Origin: Sphingobacteriales bacterium
GTDB lineage: Bacteria; Bacteroidota; Bacteroidia; Chitinophagales; UBA2359
Direction: 5' to 3'
Length of the DNA stretch: 64,000 nt
NCBI GenBank assembly: GCA_016718845.1
Contig: JADKCK010000037.1
Span: 1 to 64,000 of the forward strand
Of the stretch, positions 9,384 through 21,944 are shown in pieces (within the stretch, counting starts at the first letter, position 1; every line of letters starts with the position of its first letter). Made by a program: the position numbers and the translations under genes. The notes beneath the pieces were generated by a model, which saw only the letters and a program-made list of their open reading frames with translations, was not told the origin of the DNA and searched no databases.

Positions 9384-9800
9384 TTAAGGCTGTCGTTTGC
9401 GCCACTCGTCCAAACTAAGCACCTCGCCCGACACAATATCCTCTACTTTTACCTCCAATGTTTTGGCATCAACATAAAACAGGTAATAGGTTTCAAAACG
9501 GGTGTCGCCGTCGTAGCCCACCTTTACCGAAAAATAAGGTACGCCATCGGCGGGGCGTTCTACAATCATCAGTGCCACCCCTTTTTTATGCTCCGACAAA
9601 GAATCTATCTGTCGGTTACTTTCTTGCACTTCGGCAATGCCCATAATGCGGTCAAGTACCTTGTCGTCGGTGGGTAAGTTGGTGGTATCAATACCTTTGT
9701 TTTCGTAAACGGTGGTTTGCGGAGCTTGTTTAACCGTTGGCTCGCAAGCCACAAAAAACAACGCAATGCCTATGCACAGGCTAAAACAACATTTTTTCAT
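9384..9800 (-). CDS. Small lipoprotein, unknown function
   Basis: A 138-residue protein starting MKKCCFSLCIGIALFFVAC; LFFVAC acts as a lipobox with Cys19 as the lipidated residue. The mature part is soluble and acidic (VYENKGIDTTNLPTDDKVLDRIM...YFSVKVGYDGDTRFETYYLFYVDAKTLEV) and resembles a small PepSY/YpeB-like or LptE-like beta domain in length only; I do not recognise a family. The longer frame to 10025 would run into the oppositely oriented rpe gene and has no signal, so I start at 9800. Divergent from rpe across 158 bp. Confidence 0.75.
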   Translation of the reverse strand: MKKCCFSLCIGIALFFVACEPTVKQAPQTTVYENKGIDTTNLPTDDKVLDRIMGIAEVQESNRQIDSLSEHKKGVALMIVERPADGVPYFSVKVGYDGDTRFETYYLFYVDAKTLEVKVEDIVSGEVLSLDEWRKRQP

Positions 9801-9930
9801 GAGCAAGTTTTTTTTGAAATGATGAAGGATAAATGGCGAACGATAATAATGACACAACAACAATTTAAGCAACTTATGCCCTGTCCGTATATTTCCACCT
9901 TTTATGCCACAAAAGTCGTAAAAAAATTTG

Positions 9931-9938
9931 TACTTTTG
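9931..9938 (+). promoter_or_regulatory. -7 box TACTTTTG for rpe
   Basis: TACTTTTG fits TAnnTTTG and lies 21 bp ahead of the rpe ATG, predicting a leader of about 15 nt. The -33 position (9908-9911) reads CACA, not TTTG. Confidence 0.55.
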
Positions 9939-9958
9939 TGCCGTCAAACAAAAAAAAC

Positions 9959-10633
9959 ATGGCACACTTAATAGCTCCCTCGATTTTAGCCGCCGATTTC
10001 GCCAATTTACAGCGCGACATAACAATGGTTAACCAAAGCCAAGCCGATTGGTTTCATTTAGATGTTATGGACGGCAGATTTGTACCCAACATTTCGTTTG
10101 GTATGCCCGTTATTGAGGCAATCAAAAAACACGCACAAAAACCACTCGATGTGCATTTGATGATTGTAGAACCCGAAAAATACCTAACCGACTTTAAACA
10201 AGCAGGTGCCGATGTGCTTACCGTACACTACGAAGTATGCGCACACCTACACCGCACCCTACAAGCCATACGCGCCCTAGGTATGAAAGCAGGCGTTGCC
10301 CTAAACCCGCACACACCCGTAGGTTTGTTGGCAGATGTTATTACCGACATAGATTTGGTTTGCCTAATGTCGGTTAATCCGGGCTTTGGCGGGCAAAAGT
10401 TTATTGCCCACACCCTACACAAAGTAACCCAACTGCGCCACCTAATCGACAAAACAAAATCGAAAGCCCTAATAGAAATTGACGGCGGCGTGGGCTTAAA
10501 CAATGCCCAAACACTTATCGAGGCTGGCGCCGATGTGTTGGTAGCAGGTAGCAGCGTATTCGCATCGGCTAATCCAACCCAAACCATCGAGCAGCTAAAA
10601 CAACTAAAACCTGTTGCTTTGTACCAAGATTAG
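9959..10633 (+). CDS. rpe: Ribulose-phosphate 3-epimerase
   Basis: A 224-residue TIM barrel that interconverts ribulose-5-phosphate and xylulose-5-phosphate in the pentose phosphate pathway. Family signatures in order: IAPSILAADFANL, WFHLDVMDGRFVPNISFG (metal His and catalytic Asp), DVHLMIVEP, MSVNPGFGGQ (phosphate loop), IEIDGGV (second catalytic Asp) and AGSSVF. The length is normal. I start at ATG 9959 (MAHLIAPS) because the ATG at 9938 overlaps the -7 box. A hairpin terminator lies about 105 bp downstream. Confidence 0.95.
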   Translation: MAHLIAPSILAADFANLQRDITMVNQSQADWFHLDVMDGRFVPNISFGMPVIEAIKKHAQKPLDVHLMIVEPEKYLTDFKQAGADVLTVHYEVCAHLHRTLQAIRALGMKAGVALNPHTPVGLLADVITDIDLVCLMSVNPGFGGQKFIAHTLHKVTQLRHLIDKTKSKALIEIDGGVGLNNAQTLIEAGADVLVAGSSVFASANPTQTIEQLKQLKPVALYQD

Positions 10634-10637
10634 GGGG

Positions 10638-10690
10638 CGTTGAGCGAAGTCGAAACGTGGAGATTGTAGAGACGTAGCACTGCTACATCT
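10638..10690. repeat. Two dispersed palindromic repeats
   Basis: CGTTGAGCGAAGTCGAAACG at 10638-10657 recurs near 38613 and 38637, and as a diverged reverse copy at 57758. The following palindrome (GACGTAGCACTGCTAC) recurs near 38675 and 38794. The two families occur together at both main sites. Confidence 0.7.
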
Positions 10691-10738
10691 GAAAACCAAC
10701 AGTGATTATAGCCCGCAGATTATCCCCAAAAACAAACA

Positions 10739-10785
10739 AACCGTTTAAAGTGCCAAACAAACTTAGCACTTTAAGCGGTTTTTTG
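10739..10785. terminator. Bidirectional terminator
   Basis: 10739-10753 pairs with 10766-10780 (15 bp, one G-T wobble), followed by a T run. It closes rpe on one side and the helical-repeat gene on the other. Confidence 0.7.
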
Positions 10786-10799
10786 CTGTTTACAAGCTT

Positions 10800-10879
10800 T
10801 ATTGTTCGCTACCATCTAAACCTGCATCAATGGGGTTAGTAGACTTCACCATTTCACCACTTCACCACTTCGCCACATT
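10800..10879. repeat. Duplicated 3' tail of the next gene plus CACCACTTC insert
   Basis: About 36 bp starting TATTGTTCGCTACCATC occurs at about 10801-10836 and again at 10881-10916, where it encodes the last residues (PIDAGLDGSEQ) and stop of the neighbouring gene. Between the copies lies a block of TTCACCACTTC-like units that also occur near 41150, 49030 and 52200. It looks like an insertion that duplicated the gene end. Confidence 0.75.
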
Positions 10880-11704
10880 TTATTGTTCGCTACCATCTAA
10901 ACCTGCATCAATGGGGTCGGTGGACAAGTTATCTTCGGTTAATAGTGTATCGGTGGTGCTATTGGCGGCGGTGCTGCTATTTACCTCAAAACCCCAATCG
11001 CCAAGGCGTTGAGGTTGTTCTCTATACAAACCCAATAGTATGTCGCGCACCGACGATAAGTAAAACCGAATGGTATTAACCGTTTTGCTTGTTTGCCCTT
11101 TGGCAATTCCCAACAACAAATTGCGGCTTTGTGTAGCTGTTTCGCCATCGCGAGCCACCTGCGCGGCTTGCTCAACCAATAGGTTTGCTTGTGCTACTAA
11201 GGCAATTAACCCATCGGCTAATACAGCAGGGATAAGGCTATTTGCTCCATTAGCCGCATGTTTTTTTACGATGATGTCGGCTAAACGGCTTAATTCTTCG
11301 GCATTACGGGGTATCTCTATCTTTATCTCGTTTAGTGGCGAGTTAACCACATAGCCATAAGCGCCCAATTCGCGCTCTTTGCCCCTGTAAATACCCAATA
11401 GATAATCGCGGATAGCCCTAACATAAAAAGTAACGGTGTTGGGGGTATAGCTATTTTGGGTAATGTGTGTACCTAAAGTCAAGTTGCGACTTTCGGTTAG
11501 GCGCTCGGCTTCTTTTTTTAGGTCAATTTGCTCTTCGTTTTTAGTCAGTGCTTGGGTATAAACTGCCTGCATAGGCTGCATAATGCTATTGGGCAGTGGG
11601 CTAAGATTGCCATCTTTGGCGTGTTTTTTTAACACATTGTCTGCCAAAGTCTGCATTTTTTGAACATTTAAAGGTATCTGTACCTTAATTGTTTGATTCG
11701 GCAT
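10880..11704 (-). CDS. Uncharacterised duplicated helical protein, 21-bp-array associated
   Basis: A 274-residue protein made of two related units. Unit 1 runs IKVQIPLNVQKMQTLADNVLKKH...SRNLTLGT...YVRAIRDYLLGIYRGKERELGAYGYVV; unit 2 runs IKIEIPRNAEELSRLADIIVKKH...SRNLLLGI...YLSSVRDILLGLYREQPQRLGDWGFEV. Each is predicted mostly helical, with LADxxxKKH and (L)GxxGFxVN signatures. I recall similar uncharacterised proteins across Bacteroidota; no function is known to me. There is no signal peptide, so it is probably cytoplasmic. I start at ATG 11704 (MPNQTIK). The same frame stays open upstream through the whole tandem array to 12217, giving an artificial (YIASNNP)n leader that I do not count as protein. 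The 3' end is partly duplicated downstream. Confidence 0.65.
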   Translation of the reverse strand: MPNQTIKVQIPLNVQKMQTLADNVLKKHAKDGNLSPLPNSIMQPMQAVYTQALTKNEEQIDLKKEAERLTESRNLTLGTHITQNSYTPNTVTFYVRAIRDYLLGIYRGKERELGAYGYVVNSPLNEIKIEIPRNAEELSRLADIIVKKHAANGANSLIPAVLADGLIALVAQANLLVEQAAQVARDGETATQSRNLLLGIAKGQTSKTVNTIRFYLSSVRDILLGLYREQPQRLGDWGFEVNSSTAANSTTDTLLTEDNLSTDPIDAGLDGSEQ

Positions 11705-11754
11705 CGTAAATAAATTTAAAGTTATTAAAAATGGATTATTATCTATCAAAAATA

Positions 11755-12223
11755 AAGTATTGAGGGCAACATGAGGTATATTGAGGGCAACATGAGGTAT
11801 ATTGAGGGCAACATGAGGTATATTGAGGGCAACATAAGGTATATTGAGGGCAACATGAGGTATATTGAGGGCAACATAAGGTATATTGAGGGCAACATGA
11901 GGTATATTGAGGGCAACATGAGGTATATTGAGGGCAACATGAGGTATATTGAGGGCAACATGAGGTATATTGAGGGCAACATGAGGTATATTGAGGGCAA
12001 TATATGGGTTGTTGGAGGCAATATATGGGTTGTTGGAGGCAATATATGGGTTGTTGGAGGCAATATATGGGTTGTTGGAGGCAATATATGGGTTGTTGGA
12101 GGCAATATATGGGTTGTTGGAGGCAATATATGGGTTGTTGGAGGCAATATATGGGTTGTTGGAGGCAATACTTGGGTTTAAAGAGGCAATACTTGGGTTT
12201 AAAGAGGCAATGCTCACTCCGCT
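11755..12223. repeat. 22-copy 21-bp tandem array upstream of the helical gene
   Basis: Units begin every 21 bp from 11762 to 12203 with no slippage: 12 of type A (GAGGGCAACATGAGGTATATT with one alternate base), then 8 of type B (GGAGGCAATATATGGGTTG..), then 2 of type C (AGAGGCAATACTTGGG..). The types share RRRGGCAAYA followed by a GG(G/T) block, so all derive from one unit. There are no spacers, so it is not CRISPR. The array ends about 50 bp from the start codon of the gene at 11704 and lies on its 5' side. Confidence 0.9.
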
Positions 12224-12648
12224 AGGAGCAAAATATGGGTAGCAAAGCGTAATATGGGAAACATTTGAACATTAAACACCTTATAGACGTATTTTATTGT
12301 GCAATGGTTGCTTTTGTGGGTAAAAAATGTTTTGGAGTGCGACTATGTTGTTGTTTGCGAGGTACAAACAATTAAAAGGGAGCATTAAATACGCTCTTTT
12401 GAAGATTTGTTAAAAGAAAGATTTTAACATAACTACCTAATAATTAAGCGTTTATGTGTTACAGCAAAATAAATTTAATCATAAATGTACCCAAACACAC
12501 TAAGTTTGCAAAAGTTTTAGTATTTTTGTGCTGAACTGATAGTGGAATTTTAACTCCATTACAAATACACAAAAGCTTTAAAAGGCAGTGTAATTGTAAC
12601 TTTTTATAAACCAGAAGTGCTTGTAACACTTCGCAACAAACCGCTTTT
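12224..12648. other. Intergenic region, A/T-rich
   Basis: No gene seen. A degenerate array end (AATATGGG phrases to about 12260) is followed by A/T-rich sequence. TATTTTTG at 12521-12528 fits the -7 consensus but lacks a -33 box, and is 121 bp ahead of the ATG at 12649. Confidence 0.4.
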
Positions 12649-15600
12649 ATGAAAGCAAAAATTTTATCCCTTAAACATATTACCCCCCCCCCATATATGT
12701 AGGTTATGGGTAATTGTGTGTGTGTTGCTGGCTACCCATTGCAATTGGGCGTGGGGGCAGGGTGCAACAAGCATTGATACCTTAGCAAAGGTGGTGGTTT
12801 TTGACCAATATGGCAATGTCAAAAAGCCAAGCGACATGCAAATGAAAACAGTTATAGCTACTTGCAATGCGGGTATGTTTACACTACATTTCGACCATGA
12901 ATTAACTACTATAGCAGGAGTTGACGACCTAGCAGTACGAAACGTGGTTTGCCAAGTGTTTACCGATTTATCGGCATTACTAGCGCCAACATCCAATTGC
13001 AGTGGAGCTTCGCCCAACGTAGATATTAGAATTGGCGAAATGCTTGAAGCAGAAGCTACCTCATCACCTAATTATGCAGCAGCTACATCAACTCATGCTG
13101 TTTTCCGCGACCGTGATGATGACCACGACGACATTAATGGCGATGGTACCGATGATCACGGGCTAAGCACTGCTAATGGTTGTACTTCATTAGATGCTAC
13201 TATAACTCCAAACAATCCAGATTTGGATTGTGATGCCGATTTTGATAGCGATGGAGCAGATGATGATGACTACGAAGGCATTTTAGATAACGAAGTATGG
13301 CATGTAATTAACACAGGTGATAATAGTTTGCCTTATCGTTTTTGGGCACCTGCTATTAATACCTATGATGCAGAAATTAGGATTCGCTTTTCACCATTTA
13401 GCGGACAAACAGTACCACCTACTTGGTATTTGGGTAATGCTAACCCCATACCCACAAACACATTCGATTTGTATTCGGTTATCCTGCACGAGGCTATTCA
13501 TACATTAGGTTTCTACTCTTACCTAACCTTTGACGGGCAGGGTACAGCTATAAATTTGCTATCTCTTTATGATAGTCCAGTAGCAGGCAGATACTATACC
13601 CGTTATGATACACATTTGCATCAACTAACCAATGGTGGTAGCTTACCGCTAATTGTACCCACATCAAATGCAGGTTTTATGGCTAACCCTTATAGTTGGC
13701 ATTTTAATCCAGCTATAGCTACTGCTAACACAGCTATTGCCAATACACTACTAAACAGTTGTGCTTTTGATGCCAATTTTAATATGAGCCCTGCTGCTAT
13801 TGTTTATCAATACAACGGTGCTAATTATCCTGTTTTTGCTCCAAATGTCTTTTCTGGTGGAGCATCGTTGAGCCATTTGCACGTAGGCTATAGCATAAAT
13901 GGTACTGCAACTACTACTCAATACGTTATGAACTGGTTTGCCTCGGCAGGAGAAGTAAAACGCAATATAACCACCGACGAACTAAATATTTTGTGTTCTT
14001 TGGGGTATAAAATATTGGGAACCAACAATTGTGACCAAAGAGTAATTGGCATAAACGAAGAAATAGACGCTGCCAACATAAGCAGTTTTGGAGCTGATAC
14101 CCCACCCGATGATTGCCATGCTAACTACACCATGGAGATGTGCCCACACACCGATGGCACACCTGCAAGCGGTACTATTACCGTAGACATACTTGCCAAC
14201 GATGCCGCAGCAACAAGCAATACTAATTTCACCCCAACCGATGCAGTAGGGTTTGAGCTAGTGAATAATGTATTTTTTCAAAGTTCGGGCAGTGCTGTAT
14301 TAGAACTAACCACCAGCCACCTAAGCACAGGCGAATATGATTTAATGCTTAGTTCGCCAACACCCATTAACTATGTAGGTGCTGTATTGATAAAATACGT
14401 TCCGGTAGATTCGTACGGACGCTTTGGTAATGTTACCTATATTGAGGTATGGGTAAAGCCATGTACCATACTAAATGCCACTGTACAACCTTGCGATGGC
14501 GATGGGTGCAATTTGTTTTGCAACAGTAATTTTAATTTTGTGCAAAACCCTACTAACTGCCTACTAATGCCCGATAATTATGACATTGATTTGCTTCCTC
14601 AATCAGTAAACGTAAATTCGGTTTGTACTTCTAATTGGAACAATTTACATGGTGCAAATTACGTAGACATAGCACATGATAATTTATTACCCGCCAACAC
14701 TTACCCAATAACTATGCAGTATTGGCTAGATAATACGCAACATCGTTGGGATAATAAATTAATTACTGCCGTTAATATTAAACAAGACCACGAATATCTA
14801 TTGTCTTTTTTATTGCGCCGTGTATATGATATTCCAATGGGCAATTTTAGGGTGCATTTAACAACAGATGGAGCTATTGATAACGGCTTAAATACAATAC
14901 CTCCACAATTTTTACCCCATGTGCAACCCATGACAACTATAGCACAACCACAATATTTAGGGCTTACCGACATACAAATGCTTGATTTTACTAGCCAACA
15001 AGCTAATCCCAATCAAATGGTTTTTGAATTGCCTGTTAATGCCAATAACCAAAGTACGGTTGATATTAACGTTTGGATTACCGGTCCGCCACCTGTTGTT
15101 CATCCTTTTACACAAGTAGGTACTTGTTTTACGGCTACCCAAAATTGGAATAGGGTTTATTTTGAAGTTATTGCACCAAATGCAATCAACGAGTTAAGTA
15201 TAGCAATGCCTTTTTTGTTAGATGTAACCGACTATAGACAAAAGTTTGCGAACCTTGCAGCCGAGTATCCCGCAGCACGGTTGTTAACAACTTAATACGC
15301 TTGTGCCTGCTTGTGGTAGTTTAAATGTAATTTATCGCTGGGAGGATTGTAGCGGCAACATACTTGCCCAATCTACCGATGGTATAATACCACCATTACC
15401 CCCCACTAGCTGCACTACTGCTTTTATACTACACCGCATTACTAGTCTTACACCACATTTGGGCAATAACAACCAACTCGATTATGTTTACGAGCAAGCC
15501 AACTGCCCAACTGCCGCCGAGTTTGACCAACAAGTATCCATAATTGTTACCGTGCCTAACCCTAATGCTATACAAACCCAAACACTTAGCAATACACATA

Positions 15601-17889
15601 CCTATTTGCCTAATAACCACCCATTTGGCTCGGCAGCAGGTACTGCCGCCAACCCTATACAAGTAGAGGGCGACATTATCCTAAACCCTAATGCAAATAT
15701 TACCCTCGAAAACCTTCATTTTCAGATGGGATACAAAGCACGTGTAATAGTAACCCGCAATAACACAGGTACTGCAGCAGCTAAATTGCGCTTACATGGT
15801 TGTACCTTCGAGGCAATGCCATCGTGCAATGCAGGCTGCCCCATGATGTGGCAAGGCATACAAGTTTGGGGACCCGGCGAAGAAGTAACGCAAACCACTA
15901 CTAATGCCGCAGCATTGTTTATCGAAGAGTCTATTGACCATAACCCTACTGTAATTAAAGATGCCGTTATAGGCATTATGACTACACGCCTAGACCCCCA
16001 ATTTAAGTTCACAACCATGGCGGCTAACATCCAAGATTTAACCTTCGATGATACCGATAGCGACCCTAATACCAACAATACCCCCTCGCAGTTGTACATC
16101 AATAACTCGGCGGTTACGGTGCTACCACAAATACGCACCAACCCCGAGGCATACGCTTATGGCGGCGGATGGCTATGGATTGGCGACCGTTACCAAACAC
16201 TATTCGAAAATTGCTTTTATGGGGTGCTAATACCACACTACCACAAAGCCTTTTTAGTACCCGCCGCAAACCCCGGCCACAGGGTATCAAATATACTCCA
16301 CGCATTTTAACTCAACAGGCTTGCGGTTCCGTTTGCTAACCTACAAACCGAAGTAGGCATAGCGGAAAAGGCAAACGTAAAACAAAAATACTTACCAACC
16401 TCAAACATTTTACTAACATTTACGGCATACGAGGCAGCAGTACCCAGTTTATTAAGGCAGGTTACAGCTTTTTTACAGATTGTAACGTAGGTGTGTCGGT
16501 GCAAGCACCTACAGCAGGTGTAGAGCCTTTAACCGAAGTAACAGGCAACACTTTTAGCAACTGCAACACAGGCATACAAGGCGACGGTTTAAATATTTTG
16601 GTACAAGAAAACAGCATAAATGGCACCGCTGCCCAAGGTACAGTAGGCGTGTTTTTGCGTGGCTCGTTTTTTAAAGTAGGTGGCACCTACAACGGCAATA
16701 ACTATACAGGCAATGCCTTAAGCAACCTAAATGTTGGCATTGCCACCATGGACTGTAGCGACCTAGGTAACGAAATACGCAACAATACCCTAAGCCAAGT
16801 AAACACAGGCATTAGGGCTATGCGCAATAATAGCGGGCTAAGTATAGGCTGCAACAACATTAACTACAAACAATATGGCGTACTTGTACACTCATGGAAT
16901 GGCGTAAATGGGCAAATACCAGACCAAGGTGATTGTAATGACATAACGATAGGACCTGCGTTTAATACTTTTTCGTATTCACCCACAACTCCTTCAAGTC
17001 CTAATCCCAGAGCTATTGAACTGAATAATGCACAAGCATTTACATACAGCGACATAAACACCACCGTTAATACCTTAAATATATTGGGTATTAGTGGTAT
17101 TGTAACATTAGACCCTTGTTTTGGATACAATAGTAATTGCAACACCTACACACTGCCCAATCCGTTGCTTATTAACAGTATGAGCACCATTGGCGATAAA
17201 AACGAAGCACTAAGCAAATGGCTGCGCCAATACCAAGCCGACAGCAACTATACCGCAGCTAAACAATTGCTGCAGCAAGTAGCTACCCCGATGGCAATAC
17301 GCAAACGCATACAAGACGAGTACGAAAACGAAGCCTATACCACCGCCAAAGGTTTGTTAGACGGTATGTCCATCGAAAAACTCGAAGACCAACAGTTTAA
17401 CGACCTACAGCGCATGTTAATAAACCTAAAAGAAACGGGCAGTAGCTACCAAAACCTAAACGATACCCAAGTAGAAACCCTACTACAAATGGCAAACTCG
17501 CCTACCGAAGCCGCCTACCGTGCCCAAGCCGTATTGTATATGGCACGCGGCTACGAGTTTCCGGTAATACTACCCAACGAAGAAGGTAACTATACCTATA
17601 GCGTATTTAAAACTGCAACCAATAACGCTTTAACCAATGCTACTACTTTTAGCACCTTATACCTAACCCTACCAAAGACCAACTGTTTTTAGATTATGCA
17701 TTAGACAACGAACAACAAGCCACCATTAGCTTGTTTGATTTAAACGGACGCATAGTAAAACAAGACAAACTAACAGGCAACGGAAAACTACAGTGGTTGG
17801 TAGATACCTTACCAAGCGGCTTTTATTACTACCAAATACAACAGAACAACGAAACTACTATTACCAACAAAGTAATAATTATTAAATAA
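12649..17889 (+). CDS. T9SS surface protein with metalloprotease-like N-terminus, several frameshifts
   Basis: About 1745 residues once frames are joined. It starts at ATG 12649 (MKAKILSLKHIT), crosses a C10 tract, then has a signal core (LWVIVCVLLATHC). Residues HEAIHTLGF (13487 on), a later ASLSHLH and YVMNW resemble the zinc site, distal His and Met-turn of leishmanolysin-like metzincins. A Asp-rich Ca-binding-like stretch (DRDDDHDDINGDGTDD) precedes it. The C-terminal half has right-handed beta-helix character (GNTFSNCNTGIQGDGL, NTLSQVNTGIRAM). The end reads PNPTKDQLFLDYAL...SLFDLNGRIV...LPSGFYYYQI...VIIIK, a T9SS type A sorting domain. Frame breaks: the C tract, near 15285-15295, several at 16290-16400, and near 17670. 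It is probably exported and anchored on the cell surface; substrate unknown. Confidence 0.7.
12683..12692 (+). repeat. C10 homopolymer in the signal-peptide coding region
   Basis: Ten C within codons 12-15. With ten, the frame from ATG 12649 stops at TAG 12700; with nine it continues into the long protein. The flanks ACATATTA and ATATATGT resemble those of the C8 tract at 48860-48867. Confidence 0.7.
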
Positions 17890-17899
17890 CCTAACAACA

Positions 17900-17947
17900 A
17901 AACGATTTTGCAGGTAGTTTTATACTACTTGCAAAATCGTTTTGTTT
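17900..17947. terminator. Hairpin terminator
   Basis: 17900-17918 pairs with 17924-17942 (19 bp, one wobble) followed by T-rich sequence, closing the preceding T9SS gene. Confidence 0.75.
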
Positions 17948-17968
17948 GTAAACTAAAATATAGTAGCT

Positions 17969-19681
17969 ATGAAAACTTTTTTATACCTCTGTCTTTTGTT
18001 TTGCTCCATGTTAGGTTTTGCACAGCCTAAATATTTCGAAAAAAATATGGGCTGGTCAAATGTACACGAAGGCAGAAGAATTATCCAAAAATCGATTGAT
18101 GATTACATCATCATGGGAAATGTTTTAAGCCCATCTTGGAAAGCATACACTATGGTAATTGATAATAATGGCACAACCCAACCGCAAATTGAGTATAGTG
18201 TATCAGAAAATGGTAATAGTGGTGGGTATGATATAATAAATACAGAATACGGCTATGCTTTTTGCGGTTTTTTAGAAAACGAATTTAGTTCATCTCAATC
18301 TTATTTATTACAAACCAATCACGAAGGAGGACTAATAAACACATTAATAATTGGCAGTAATGTCTATGCAAATGTTAGTTTTTCTCTCTGTCGTACTACC
18401 GATAAAGGGTATCTTTTGGCGGTTTTATAAACAACTCAAATGGCTTACACACACCTTATTTAATAAAATTAGATAGCCTTGGTGTGCAACAATGGGATAA
18501 AACTTGGGATAATTTCACTGATGCATTTTCAGCTTTTGTTACGGCACAACCTGCTAAAGATGGTAGTGGTTATTACCTTGTTGGTGCAATCAACAATTCT
18601 TATTCCACAGGTGATGTATTGTTGTTAAAAATTGCAGATGATGGTACCGAAATATGGCAAGCAGTTTACGGAGTAAATACAGGAGCGCGAAGTACCTAAA
18701 ACATTATTGCAAACAGATGATGGCGGTTTTGCTATATCTTACATGAAAACAACACTTCCTGAAAGTTACAGCGGGTTATTAAAACTAAATGCTGATAGAA
18801 CGATAGCATGGAATTCTGATAGTTCTTTTTATGCAAGTAGTCCTGCCGAAAAGATTATTCATATCGCTAATGAGGGGTATCTCTTTGCTGGAGAATATGA
18901 AACTGACCCTGTGTTACTCAATAACTTAGATGCTGAAATAGTACGTTTATCAGCTAATGGAGATATATTATGGAAACGTCATTATGGAGGAATGGATAAT
19001 GATTACATCTACGATTTTATCCCTACATCAGACGGGGGCTACTTTTTTGTTGGACGCACAGAAAGCCCCGATTTGGGCGTGCCTACGGGCGGTGCCAACG
19101 TCTACCTCCTCAAAACCAACTGCATGGGGCTTTTAACCGAGCCACAAGCCAACTTCACCGCACAAATAGACACCGCTTTGCTCACCGCCACCTTCCAAAA
19201 CCTATCCCAATACACCTACCCCGACAGCATAGACGGTGGGCATTACCTCTGGGACTTTGGCGATGGTACAACTTCTACCCAAATAAACCCTACACACACC
19301 TACGCACAAGGGGGTAATTACAGCGTTACCCTTACGGCGGTGGTTTGTAGTGATACGAGTGTGTTTGTGCAGCAAGTTAGTACTTGGGCGGTGGGCATAG
19401 AAGCCTCCCCCCTGCCCCCTCCAAAGGAGGAGGAGATACGGGTGTTGCCTAACCCTGCTAATGAGCAAATAAGTATTTCTCCGCCTTCAGGGGGCTGGGG
19501 GGTACAAACCCACACTTTTGTGCTATACGATGTGTTGGGTAAAGAGGTAGCAAGTCAAGTATTGTTAGCAAATGGCACAAGTGTTAAAACCCAACATTTA
19601 CCTTCGGGCATCTATCTATACCAAATCATCAACCCACAAAACCAAACTTTGCAGCATGGAAAACTTAGTATTTTGCACTAA
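17969..19681 (+). CDS. T9SS surface protein with PKD domain, two frameshifts
   Basis: About 570 residues. Signal peptide MKTFLYLCLLFCSMLGFAQ; a body of repeated propeller-like units in which phrases such as TTDKGYLL, AKDGSGYYLVG, TDDGGFAISY and TSDGGYFFVGRTES recur about every 50-70 residues; a PKD domain (GGHYLWDFGDGTTS...PTHTYAQGGNYSVTL); a Pro-rich linker (SPLPPPKEEE) encoded by a dispersed palindromic repeat; and a T9SS sorting domain (VLPNPANEQISI...VLYDVLGKEVA...GIYLYQIINPQNQ). Frame breaks near 18418 (a GG that should be GGG: GYLLGGFINNSNG) and near 18690 (TGARST versus EVPKTLLQTDD). No catalytic domain is recognised. The C-terminus nearly matches that of the gene at 41227. Confidence 0.78.
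19409..19440. repeat. C-rich palindromic repeat translated in frame
   Basis: CCCCCCTGCCCCCTCCAAAG followed by GAGGAGG reads as SPLPPPKEEE just before the sorting domain. A related inverted-type copy (CCGCCTTCAGGGGGCTGGGG) at about 19482-19503 reads as PPSGGWG inside the sorting domain. Confidence 0.75.
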
Positions 19682-19713
19682 AAGCCAGTAGTTTTGTTTG
19701 GCGGACAAGAACA

Positions 19714-19757
19714 AAAAATCCCCCTTAAAAGTCCATAACTTTTAAGGGGGATTTTTG
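19714..19757. terminator. Bidirectional terminator
   Basis: 19714-19732 pairs perfectly with 19738-19756 around a 5-nt loop, with A and T runs at the ends, between the convergent T9SS gene and uvrB. Confidence 0.85.
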
Positions 19758-19774
19758 CGTAGTGTAGCACTAAG

Positions 19775-21808
<2,034 letters not shown>

Positions 21809-21944
21809 GAAGTTGGTTTTTGAGTTCGTGTTATGCAAAAAAGTACACGGATTTTATGGGTTAGACACGGATTTTAAAAAGATTTTACCCATAGGGTTGG
21901 GTTTAAATCCAAACTTTAATTTTTTAAACGCTTTGCATGGTTTT

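Noticed and set aside
11746..12242. Several repetitive ORFs on both strands across the first 21-bp array
   Set aside because: They are translations of a tandem repeat whose period is a multiple of three; every frame without a stop in one unit stays open. No start signal or conservation supports them.
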